Source: Chloroflexi bacterium HGW-Chloroflexi-3 | Lineage (GTDB): Bacteria; Chloroflexota; Anaerolineae; Anaerolineales; Anaerolineaceae | Length of the DNA: 64,000 nt | Direction of reading: 5' to 3' | Assembly: GCA_002842045.1 (NCBI GenBank) | Contig: PHBX01000012.1 | Coordinates: forward strand, 1 to 64,000 | Made by a program: the position numbers and the translations under genes | Notes under the pieces: model-generated | Databases searched by the model: none | Told to the model about the DNA's origin: nothing | What the model saw: the letters and a program-made list of their open reading frames with translations, nothing else | Shown: positions 56,460-64,000 of the stretch, piece by piece | Layout of the letters: each line of letters begins with the position of its first letter | How positions within the stretch are numbered: position 1 is the first letter of the stretch

Positions 56460-57380
56460 ATGCAGATATCAAAAAAATTAATGGACTTATCTATAATTAT
56501 CCCGAACCTCCATTCTCCCATTATTGATCGAACCATTCAATCTCTTTTGGATCAAAAAACAGATTATTCTTATGAGATAATAATTATTGGCCAGGACAAA
56601 TTTAACTTAACAGGAAATTTTATAAGAGAAGATATAATCTTTTTAGAAACTGAAAAACCTACCCCACCTGGAATCGCCAGAAATATGGGTGTCTCTCAGT
56701 CAAAAGGAAATTTTATATTTTTTATCGATGCTGATTGTATCGCCTCCCAAAATTGGATCGACACCCATATGAGTTTGCATCAAAAATCACAGGGGCCGAT
56801 TCTTATTGGAGGCGGTGTGACATTTGGATTATCAAATTATTTAGAATTGGTGGATAATGTATCCACTTTTCATGAGAATATGAGGCACATTAAAGCAGGT
56901 AAAAAATCACTATTGCCTTCTTTAAATATGAGTTTATCAAGAGACTTATGGGATGAAACAGGTGGCTTCAATCCCAAGTATCCTTATCCATCAGGAGAGG
57001 ATGCTGAATTTACAACAAAATTGTTTCTACGATATGATTGTCTTTGGTTTGAACCTGAAGCCTTTATTTATCATAAACACAATCGGCAATCATTATTGGA
57101 TATAATCAAACACTCATATCTTTTTGGAAAATACTCCATAAAAGGAAATAAAAACTTCCAAGAAGATTTACATATTCCTCTAGTGTTGAGAAATAAATGG
57201 CTAACGATATTCTTATCTCCTTTAATGTCCATTTACATTATTTTCAAAATGTTATTCATTGAAAAATTACCAATAAAATATTGGCACACAATACCTATAA
57301 TCTTCTTCTTAAAAATTGTTTGGTGCTTAGGCCTGGCACATTCAATGCTTAGATTCTCAAACGATCTAATAGGACAATAA
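56460..57380 (+). CDS. Family 2 glycosyltransferase
   Basis: 306 residues. LSIIIPNLHSPIIDRTIQSLLDQ, GIARNMGVSQSKGNFIFFIDADC with the DxD motif, GGFNPKYPYPSGEDAEFTTKL; a C-terminal pair of hydrophobic segments (about 245-300) suggests membrane attachment. ATG at 56481 is an alternative start. It overlaps the next gene by one base, TAATG. Confidence 0.85.
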   Translation: MQISKKLMDLSIIIPNLHSPIIDRTIQSLLDQKTDYSYEIIIIGQDKFNLTGNFIREDIIFLETEKPTPPGIARNMGVSQSKGNFIFFIDADCIASQNWIDTHMSLHQKSQGPILIGGGVTFGLSNYLELVDNVSTFHENMRHIKAGKKSLLPSLNMSLSRDLWDETGGFNPKYPYPSGEDAEFTTKLFLRYDCLWFEPEAFIYHKHNRQSLLDIIKHSYLFGKYSIKGNKNFQEDLHIPLVLRNKWLTIFLSPLMSIYIIFKMLFIEKLPIKYWHTIPIIFFLKIVWCLGLAHSMLRFSNDLIGQ

Positions 57381-58285
57381 TGGATTTTATTCAACCGTTG
57401 GTTTGGATTGTAATACCAACTAGAAATCGATCAGCAGATTTAATTGATTGCATAAATTCAGTTAATAAATTAACTTACAATAATAAAAGAATTGTTGTTG
57501 TTGACAATCATTCAGATGATGACACAATAAACCAGCTATATCGAAATTTCCCTGATATTGATCTACTTGTTTTAGAAAAAAATTATGGGGCCTCCTATGC
57601 GACGAACCAGGGCTTTACATTTGCATTGAAAAATAATGCGGATTTTGTTTTACGGCTTGATTCAGACACAATTTTGGATGAAAATTATCTAAGTATATTA
57701 GTAAAATCTATACGACCTAATACATTCGAAGGAGTTCTTTCAGGTACAATTTATTATTACGATCAACCTGAAAAAATCTGGTTTACAGGTGGGCATTTAA
57801 TAAATTGGAATCTAAATATAAAATTTTTACGTAATATTAACAATCAAATCCTTAAAGAAAATGATCCAATCGATGTTGACTTAGTGCCTTCTACCGGTAT
57901 GTTGATATCAAATAAAACAATTGAGGATTTGAATGGGTTTGACGAGGATTATTTAGTATATTATGAAGATTTTGACTTTTGTTTAAGAGCAAAGAAGTCC
58001 GGTAAAAAGATTCTTTATGTGCCTGCAGCAAAATTGTGGCATAAGATATATTCCAACAAGAAAACATCCTGGACTGCGATAAATTGGAATAAGAGTAAGA
58101 TGATTTATTATCGAAAACATGCAAATAATTGGTTTCATTTATTAATCTTAATCTGCTATGCATTTTTGTATTCAATTTTTCGAGCAATTATTCCGAAAGA
58201 GGACAGGGGAAATCGAGGTCCTTTGGTACCAACCTTGACTGGACTTTTGCAAGGGTTGTTGAAAAATTTGAACTTCCGATCATAG
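57380..58285 (+). CDS. Rhamnosyltransferase-like GT2
   Basis: 301 residues. VWIVIPTRNRSADLIDCINSV, IVVVDNHSDDDTI, NYGASYATNQGF, VLRLDSDTILDENYL, and YYEDFDFCLRAKKSGKKILYVP match the GT2 branch that contains WbbL-type rhamnosyltransferases. A hydrophobic stretch near residue 250 may hold it at the membrane. It is translationally coupled to the previous GT2. Confidence 0.88.
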   Translation: MDFIQPLVWIVIPTRNRSADLIDCINSVNKLTYNNKRIVVVDNHSDDDTINQLYRNFPDIDLLVLEKNYGASYATNQGFTFALKNNADFVLRLDSDTILDENYLSILVKSIRPNTFEGVLSGTIYYYDQPEKIWFTGGHLINWNLNIKFLRNINNQILKENDPIDVDLVPSTGMLISNKTIEDLNGFDEDYLVYYEDFDFCLRAKKSGKKILYVPAAKLWHKIYSNKKTSWTAINWNKSKMIYYRKHANNWFHLLILICYAFLYSIFRAIIPKEDRGNRGPLVPTLTGLLQGLLKNLNFRS

Positions 58286-58409
58286 ACTTAGAATTTTCCT
58301 TGGATATCATTTCCCAATTCTCTTAATCCAAGTAACTTATATTATCCTTTTGATACTTTAATAAAGTTAACAATATTAATTGTTAGTGTAAAACATTGTT
58401 TACTATTAC

Positions 58410-58418
58410 TGGTATAAT
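58410..58418 (+). promoter_or_regulatory. Extended -10 promoter of the sulfotransferase gene
   Basis: TGGTATAAT is a perfect extended -10 element about 36 bases before the GTG start. A small inverted repeat (58368-58374 with 58379-58385) lies upstream. Confidence 0.55.
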
Positions 58419-58453
58419 GCGGTTAATTATTCCTTTTATGAAAGAATGAAAAA

Positions 58454-59362
58454 GTGAACATACCAAATTTTTTAATTATTGGAGCAGCAAAGTCAGGGAC
58501 TACTGCTTTATATCGTTATTTAAAACAACACCCAGAAATTTTTATGCCAGACAGAAAAGAACCTCACCACTTTTCATTTGATGACATAACAAAAAATACG
58601 AAAGGTCCTGGAGATTATGTCCGCACTGCTATTACTGATAAAAAAGAATATCAAAGTCTTTTTAGTAGTGTCAATAATCAGAAAGCTGTCGGAGAAGCAT
58701 CACCAACTTATATTTATGTGCCAGGAACTGCCGAGAGAATTTATTCAGAATTACCAAATTCTAAATTGATAGCAATATTACGTAACCCAGCAGATAGAGC
58801 ATTTTCAGCCTATATGCACCTTGTAAGAGATGGTTATGAAACAGTTTTTGATTTTAGTGAAGCGTTAAACCTAGAAAATGAAAGAATTAAGAAAAACTGG
58901 GGGCCAATCTGGCATTATAAAAAAGCAGGCTTATATCACGAACAATTAACTTCATATTTCAATTTATTTCGCAACAATCAAATATTGATAATTATTTATG
59001 ATGATTACAAAAAAGATCCTTCAAGAATTAATAAATCAATTTTTAATTTTCTTAATGTAGATGAAAGCTTTCTCCCTGACATGAGTGCTAAGCCCAATGT
59101 CTCTGGAATTCCAAAAAATATATATTTTCAAAGGATAATGAGTTATTTCTTTGACAGAGATAACATTATCCGCACTTTTTCGAGAAATTTGTTTTCTGAG
59201 GAAATTCGTTGGCGAGTTACAAGTTATATACGAAATCATAACCTGCAAAAGATCAAGATGTCACCTGAAGTTCGTTCTGGGTTAGTTGATTATTTTAGAA
59301 ACGATATAAATAAATTACAAAATTTAATTAATCGTGATCTTTCTCATTGGTTGATTTATTAA
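58454..59362 (+). CDS. PAPS-dependent sulfotransferase
   Basis: 302 residues, GTG start. The 5'-phosphosulfate loop GAAKSGTTALYRYL (residues 10-23) and the 3'-phosphate motif RNPADRAFSAY (110-120) with Ser118 are intact, and KEPHHFSFDD and GEASPTYIY match heparan/glycan sulfotransferases. It would add sulfate from PAPS to a hydroxyl or amine of a surface glycan. Separate promoter; AT-rich neighbourhood. Confidence 0.9.
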   Translation: MNIPNFLIIGAAKSGTTALYRYLKQHPEIFMPDRKEPHHFSFDDITKNTKGPGDYVRTAITDKKEYQSLFSSVNNQKAVGEASPTYIYVPGTAERIYSELPNSKLIAILRNPADRAFSAYMHLVRDGYETVFDFSEALNLENERIKKNWGPIWHYKKAGLYHEQLTSYFNLFRNNQILIIIYDDYKKDPSRINKSIFNFLNVDESFLPDMSAKPNVSGIPKNIYFQRIMSYFFDRDNIIRTFSRNLFSEEIRWRVTSYIRNHNLQKIKMSPEVRSGLVDYFRNDINKLQNLINRDLSHWLIY

Positions 59363-59488
59363 TTATTTGAATAAATTTGTGTTATTAACCATAATGGCTT
59401 ATTCACTATTAACCCAAAGGTGTTATGGTATCTACTAGGTATATCTGAAATAATAAACACAAATAAATGAAATTATTTGGAGGTTAAT

Positions 59489-61009
59489 ATGAAAAAAGTA
59501 TATATATCAATATGTTTTGCTCTTGTGTTTGTAATGTTAGTTGCAGGCACAGGTGCGGCCGCTCTTCCTGGGACAGGATGGTGGACATTTTATCAAATTC
59601 AAAATGTAGGCTCAACGACTGGAGAACTGACAATGATGGCTTATGACAGTTTATCATCAGCCACATATTCCAGCAGTTCATTCTCCTTTGATCCCGGTGA
59701 AGCATTAGCTTACAATCCAGGATTATTACCCAATTATCCCTCAGGAGACCGAATTGGATTTACAACTGAATTACCATCTGGTTTTCAAGGATCAGTAGCA
59801 ATTTCATCAAATGTTGAAATTGTTGCAATCGCTCAGATCGGAAACAACACAGTAGGTACTGTGGGTTCTGGAGGAAATGCCACTTCTTTCTACCAAGGTA
59901 TTGGTGGGAGTTTTGCGGATACAAAGGTTAGCTTCCCAACTGTTAAACACAATTTTGCTGGACAGACCACTACATTCTATGTTCAGGCTGCTGGTGCAGA
60001 TGCTAATGTGACTATTACTTATAAAATGAATGATGGAAAAACCTATACTCAAACAAAAACCATTTTAGCTAACAGAATGTTCATGTTTGATCCCTTGAAC
60101 GCTGGAGTTCCTGCTGGCAGTACTGCCCCTGCAGCAGTTAATCCTTCTCTTGGCGCTGCTACAGTTGTTTCTACGACAGGCAAGATCGCTGGTGTCGTTG
60201 TTGAACATCCTCATACAGGATCTCCAGCCCCATTTGTTCTCTCAACCAGAGGTCTTATTGGTACTGATTCTGGGACAACAATAATAGCTCCGACAATTAA
60301 GAATGCTTTCAATGGCGGAATGACAGGCTTTTCTGTTCTCAATACAGGTACAGGTTCTGCACTTGTTGAGATTGTACTTACAGTGACCAATGCTTCCAAT
60401 ACTTCATTGATTGGAAAAGTTTATAAACACCAAGAAGTAATTCCAGCCGGAGGATCAACTGTCTTTAGTAGTTTCAGAGATAACTTAGGTGGTTTACCGA
60501 CTGGAACATTTGCAGCAGCGGTAGTAACATCTCTCGATACTGTAACCTATGATCCACAACCGTTAGTTGGAACAGTTAATGAAACTAATAATTTTGGTAA
60601 AGCAACCTATTCTGCATTTTCTAAAGACTCTGCAACAACAAAAGTTGGTTTACCTATGGTAAAAGAAATGTTTGCTAATAGCACAACAGGAGTAGCAGTT
60701 GTAAACGTTGGTACTGACTCAACATATGTCTATGCAACTTATACTGACCAAAATGGAATAGTCCGTAAGTTTAGAACAACAGAAGAAGTTGCTCCAGGCG
60801 CAGCAGTATCTTTCTATACTGTCTATAAGAACCTAAATAATAAATTTACAGGCTTAGCCAATTTCTCAGCCTTATATGGGACAAAAAATAGTGTTGTGAT
60901 AGAGAGTGATGGTATTCAACCAATTGTTGCTTTGGCTCAAGAATCTGATCAATATCCATGGGATGGATTATTAGATGTGAAAAACTACGAGGGTTTTGGG
61001 CTCAAGTAA
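59489..61009 (+). CDS. Large secreted surface protein with about four repeats
   Basis: 506 residues from ATG 59489, with GGAGG 5-6 bases upstream. Signal peptide 1-24 (cleavage near GAAA). The mature part has no Cys and consists of about four related beta-rich units (about 30-125, 130-248, 250-370, 372-486). Each has a line like FPTVKHNFAGQTTTFYVQ / APTIKNAFNGGMTGFSVLN / LPMVKEMFANSTTGVAVVN, then a strand pair and a P/G-rich turn. Such repeats occur in Chloroflexota exported proteins of unknown function. Richer in Gly, Ala, Thr and less AT-rich than neighbours. No anchor at the C-terminus. Confidence 0.8.
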   Translation: MKKVYISICFALVFVMLVAGTGAAALPGTGWWTFYQIQNVGSTTGELTMMAYDSLSSATYSSSSFSFDPGEALAYNPGLLPNYPSGDRIGFTTELPSGFQGSVAISSNVEIVAIAQIGNNTVGTVGSGGNATSFYQGIGGSFADTKVSFPTVKHNFAGQTTTFYVQAAGADANVTITYKMNDGKTYTQTKTILANRMFMFDPLNAGVPAGSTAPAAVNPSLGAATVVSTTGKIAGVVVEHPHTGSPAPFVLSTRGLIGTDSGTTIIAPTIKNAFNGGMTGFSVLNTGTGSALVEIVLTVTNASNTSLIGKVYKHQEVIPAGGSTVFSSFRDNLGGLPTGTFAAAVVTSLDTVTYDPQPLVGTVNETNNFGKATYSAFSKDSATTKVGLPMVKEMFANSTTGVAVVNVGTDSTYVYATYTDQNGIVRKFRTTEEVAPGAAVSFYTVYKNLNNKFTGLANFSALYGTKNSVVIESDGIQPIVALAQESDQYPWDGLLDVKNYEGFGLK

Positions 61010-61026
61010 ACAAAAGTAGTTTGTAA

Positions 61027-61070
61027 AAGTAACAACGAGCTGTATAATTATTATCAGCTCGTTGTTACTT
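61027..61070. terminator. Strong stem-loop after the repeat-protein gene
   Basis: Perfect 16-bp arms (61027-61042 and 61055-61070) surround a 12-base AT loop. The downstream arm ends TTGTTACTT, giving a partial T-tail. It lies 18 bases past the stop, so it probably ends transcription or protects the 3' end of an abundant message. Confidence 0.75.
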
Positions 61071-61090
61071 AATTGATAAGGAGTGTTAAT

Positions 61091-61654
61091 TTGAAATTTT
61101 TTAAACTTTCATTATTTTTTGTTGCTTTATCAACTGTTATCATTGGTTGCACTCCTAAAACAAAACCGATAACATCAACAGAAGAAATGATTGTGAGCAC
61201 ACAAACCCTTGAAGCTTATCCTATTCCAGGTTATCCCTCTCCTTATAGTAGTGAAGTAGGATATCCAGCTTTTCCGACTTTCGCTGCTGAAATCGCTTAT
61301 CCGATTGTTACGCCGACCAAAGATCCAAAAATGAATGGACCAAAATTTGAAATTAATGAACCTGTTGTTGGAGGAAGCAAAATTGTTACTGGTACTGGTC
61401 CAGCAAATGTACCAATAATCCTGATTGATGTAACTGAGATGGGAGCTTTGTTAGGACAAACAATTATTGATAAAAATGGAGAATTTATTTTTAATTTAGA
61501 TGAAGAACTTATCGCCTATAATGCGATTGGCCTACAAATTGGTGATTTAAGTTCAACAGACCTAAAATATGAAGATTTTACGTATAGTGAAGAGTACATT
61601 GACAGACCATTAATAGGGATAGTATTCGACATTGCACCTGTAATTCAACCTTAA
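61091..61654 (+). CDS. Small lipoprotein
   Basis: 187 residues from a TTG at 61091, with AAGGAG about 8 bases before it; a frame opening at 61073 starts upstream of that site. Lipobox ends at Cys20 (VIIGC). A Tyr/Pro/Thr-rich stalk (about 25-90, repeated YPxP and YPIxTP) leads to a beta domain (about 95-187: GPKFEINEPVVGGSKIVTGTGP, IIDKNGEFIFNL) resembling Ig-like carboxypeptidase-regulatory folds. Function unknown. Convergent with the GT4 gene. Confidence 0.7.
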   Translation: MKFFKLSLFFVALSTVIIGCTPKTKPITSTEEMIVSTQTLEAYPIPGYPSPYSSEVGYPAFPTFAAEIAYPIVTPTKDPKMNGPKFEINEPVVGGSKIVTGTGPANVPIILIDVTEMGALLGQTIIDKNGEFIFNLDEELIAYNAIGLQIGDLSSTDLKYEDFTYSEEYIDRPLIGIVFDIAPVIQP

Positions 61655-61688
61655 ATTCACAACATGTTTTTTTCAAAAATGAATTGAT

Positions 61689-62873
61689 TTATGGTTTAGA
61701 AAGTTCTGCCTTTAGACAATTCACAAATCTCAAACCATTTTTTACAGTCGAAAATTCACATCCATAAATATTTATTGCATTTTTAGAAATCAAATTTATT
61801 GTTTCGGGTTTGTCATACAGTTCTTTTATTGTTGTTGCGAGATTTTCAGGTTTCTCGCGGTCACACACAACAATTTCTTTATAATTTTCAAACTGATCAT
61901 CTATTACCTCACTATCACCAGTAATTACTACTTTACCCATGGCCATACCTTCGTATATTTTATTTTGTATGGTCATTAAGGATTGGGGGGTTATGCCAAA
62001 AGCTCCAAGTACAACATCCGCCTTACGAATGTATTTTTTTAGTTCTTCTTGTCCCATCCAAGAATATAGTTCTACATTCTGTAGGTTGTGTTTTTTTATT
62101 AGTTTTTGACAATCATCTAATTCTGGACCTTCTCCAATAAATTGAAAAATTATTGTGGGATCATTACCTAAATATTTTGCAGCTTCAAGCATGTAGGGGA
62201 CCCCGTGGTTGGGAATATAAGTACCATAATATAACACAATAAATTTCTCTTTTGGTTGATATTCCACATATTGATCCAGATAAAAAACATCATCATCTGC
62301 CCCTGTGGGGACTACGCAAAATTTTTCAATTGGAATTTTAAAATTTTGATAAAACCAATCAGCGTATTGTTTTGTATCGATGATTAATTTCTCAGGTAAT
62401 CTTAAAGCTAAATGTTCAATAATTTTTAATATTTTAACAGAGATAGGATTTTTGAGATGTAGGTTCCTCTCTTTGGAAATTAAATAAATAGACATAAAAA
62501 CATCCCAAATAATTGGTTTCCTCTTAAATATTGTTAGAAATTTAGCAAAAAATATATCAAATTGTCCAGGATAACCAACAATTAACACATCAAAATCAGG
62601 TAAATTTTTAAATTTTTTAAATAATCGGAAATAAGCCCCAAACATTCTTTTCCATAATTTAGGGTTGATAATCCCGTGCTCTACAGCATTTACTCTGTCA
62701 TCAATTCCAGTCCAAAGGTTTTCATGACATTCAATAACTTCTACGTTGTTTTTTCGTAATCCTTTGATCATAATCCGATTGCGAGAATATTCAGTTCTAT
62801 AGGTACCAAAATAGCATACCTTAATTTGTGTTTTTGGTTTAATCTCACCATTTTTTTTGTTAAGAACATTCAT
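61689..62873 (-). CDS. Family 4 glycosyltransferase (GT-B)
   Basis: 394 residues. N-domain VCYFGTYRTEYSRNRIMIKGL; C-domain FIVLYYGTYIPNHGVPYMLEAAKYL, FIGEGPELDDCQKL, VELYSWMGQEELKKYIRKADVVLGAFG, and IQNKIYEGMAMGKVVITGD, a standard GT4 donor site. It lies 92 bases after the truncated membrane protein gene and may be in its unit. Strongly AT-rich. Confidence 0.88.
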   Translation of the reverse strand: MNVLNKKNGEIKPKTQIKVCYFGTYRTEYSRNRIMIKGLRKNNVEVIECHENLWTGIDDRVNAVEHGIINPKLWKRMFGAYFRLFKKFKNLPDFDVLIVGYPGQFDIFFAKFLTIFKRKPIIWDVFMSIYLISKERNLHLKNPISVKILKIIEHLALRLPEKLIIDTKQYADWFYQNFKIPIEKFCVVPTGADDDVFYLDQYVEYQPKEKFIVLYYGTYIPNHGVPYMLEAAKYLGNDPTIIFQFIGEGPELDDCQKLIKKHNLQNVELYSWMGQEELKKYIRKADVVLGAFGITPQSLMTIQNKIYEGMAMGKVVITGDSEVIDDQFENYKEIVVCDREKPENLATTIKELYDKPETINLISKNAINIYGCEFSTVKNGLRFVNCLKAELSKP

Positions 62874-62965
62874 ATAAGTTGACTACAATAGCTTCCTCAG
62901 GAATAATAAAATTTACTATTATTTCAGGCTTCCAATAAATTGTTAATTAATAAAATTGACATCAT

Positions 62966-64000
62966 TTAATTTCTTATTATTTCATATATTTGAATTGTTG
63001 GGCCATTATATCTCTCAACTGGAATTAACCTTATAAAAATTTTTATATAATACACAATATTATCCACTGCTTCTCTTAGTTTTCCATGGTTCACAACTGT
63101 ATCTTTGATTTCTATTAATTTTATGTTGTTATTACGTAACTCTTTATAAAAATTTACCGCATCCTTGTATCTTACTGGTTCAAAATGGTATCGATCGTAC
63201 ATCCCAGAGGATAAAATAATATATTTTTTATCAATTAAATTATTAATATCAAAATCAAATATATTGCCTGGATTTTGGGAATTGAATGGTGTATATCCTT
63301 CATATATGCTGTTTTCTCTTGTTATTCCATTTTCTATACAATATTCAAGAGCAACTACCCTTGTATCTGTGAAAGATAATTTTATCGACGCAGATAATGA
63401 ATACAAAAGCTGATGAGCAATAAAACCAACAATTATTACTGAGGATATTATTCGAAGGATCTTTTTATCTCTGGTAATATAAAATAAATTTGTTATACCT
63501 ATAGAAACAATCAAGAGTGGAGTAATATACATCGGCAACGCCCATCGCTCCCAATGCAATGATAAATAACTCAAAGAAACCCAATAAAATATACCATAAA
63601 AAAGAAGTACGAAATTGATGTTTTTATGTTTAATTATGTAGATTAATCCAACACTTAAGAATATTATTGCAAATATATTAGTAAAAGAAGAAAAACTTTC
63701 AAAATAAAAAACCATATTACCGAACCACCCTAAATTATCAGCTCCAAGATGAGTGCTTCTTGCTTCATATTGTATTGTTTGAATTACTTTACCAAACTCA
63801 ATAAATATATTAGGAGCTAATGCATATAAAGCAATGAAAAATATACCAAAAATTCTAAGTCCACCTTTTAATAAAAATGAGGCCTTACTCAGAGTTGTGG
63901 ATTCATCTTTTTGAAATACATGAATTAGGAAAGTAGCAAAAATTATTACAATCGATAAAAGACCAGGATATTTTTCAGCAGTGTTGATTGCTGAGAAAAT
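62966..64000 (-). CDS. GT-C (GT39-like) membrane glycosyltransferase, 5' end missing
   Basis: The minus-strand frame is open to the right edge, giving 344 residues of the C-terminal part; the ATG at 63715 is internal. Visible hydrophobic segments alternate with the loop LGWFGNMVFYFESF and with SLSYLSLHWERWALPMYITPLLI, which matches the HxxRxxLPxxP region of GT39-like enzymes. The last 150 residues are an extracytoplasmic domain. It probably transfers a sugar from a polyprenyl carrier. Confidence 0.75.
   Translation of the reverse strand: MFSAINTAEKYPGLLSIVIIFATFLIHVFQKDESTTLSKASFLLKGGLRIFGIFFIALYALAPNIFIEFGKVIQTIQYEARSTHLGADNLGWFGNMVFYFESFSSFTNIFAIIFLSVGLIYIIKHKNINFVLLFYGIFYWVSLSYLSLHWERWALPMYITPLLIVSIGITNLFYITRDKKILRIISSVIIVGFIAHQLLYSLSASIKLSFTDTRVVALEYCIENGITRENSIYEGYTPFNSQNPGNIFDFDINNLIDKKYIILSSGMYDRYHFEPVRYKDAVNFYKELRNNNIKLIEIKDTVVNHGKLREAVDNIVYYIKIFIRLIPVERYNGPTIQIYEIIRN

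Overview
The window looks like a piece of a moderately AT-rich bacterial chromosome, most probably from Chloroflexota close to Anaerolineae. This is an inference from gene content: an F420-type luciferase-like oxidoreductase, lipoproteins with long Thr/Pro linkers, a very large multi-GAF histidine kinase, and a DUF4388 protein beside a small GTPase. No rRNA, tRNA, CRISPR array, insertion sequence or phage gene was seen. No stretch longer than about 300 bases lacks a gene. The longest gaps are 14706-14978 and 51393-51624.

Layout. (1) 1-1770: end of an F420-type oxidoreductase and a Thr/Pro-rich lipoprotein. (2) 1754-6924, minus: a thiamine module with a TPP riboswitch and intrinsic terminator, then thiamine pyrophosphokinase, a thiamine-type ABC importer (binding protein, fused permease, ATPase) and a DUF402 protein. 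(3) 7039-14705, minus: a signalling operon with a response regulator carrying a degenerate GGDEF domain, a 1727-residue multi-GAF kinase, a CheY-like regulator, an alpha/beta hydrolase and a DCC-family protein. (4) 14979-19016, minus: a second operon from a near-consensus promoter, encoding a DUF4388 protein, a small GTPase, a second alpha/beta hydrolase paralogous to the first, an unrecognised 201-residue protein and a hexapeptide-repeat sugar-nucleotide-type protein. (5) 19175-23766: a helicase-associated-type protein, a KBL-type acyltransferase, a tiny Cys/His protein and a secreted sugar dehydrogenase.

(6) 23833-51392, minus: 27 tightly packed genes, probably one transcription unit, for a surface glycan. 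It starts at a consensus promoter whose -10 box lies in an inverted repeat next to a winged-helix regulator gene. It encodes GDP-fucose synthase, a Wzm/Wzt ABC exporter, many glycosyltransferases, two NeuB-type synthases, three cytidylyltransferase-type enzymes (one fused to a KdsC-type phosphatase), a PtmA-like dehydrogenase, a PseB-like dehydratase and three large capsule-type transferases. The product is inferred to be a polysaccharide or glycoprotein glycan rich in nonulosonic (sialic-like) acids. (7) 51612-64000: a secreted acidic protein, then a more AT-rich, mostly plus-strand cluster with polyprenol-type and other GT2 enzymes, a Wzx-type flippase, a sulfotransferase, a large secreted repeat protein and a lipoprotein. 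It ends in minus-strand GT4 and GT-C genes, the last cut by the window edge.

How the parts fit: regions 6 and 7 together could build, modify (fucose, nonulosonic acids, methyl, sulfate) and export surface glycans by two routes, ABC and flippase. The 506-residue secreted repeat protein is a possible glycosylated surface protein. Regions 3 and 4 look like a two-operon sensory/GTPase system of unknown output.
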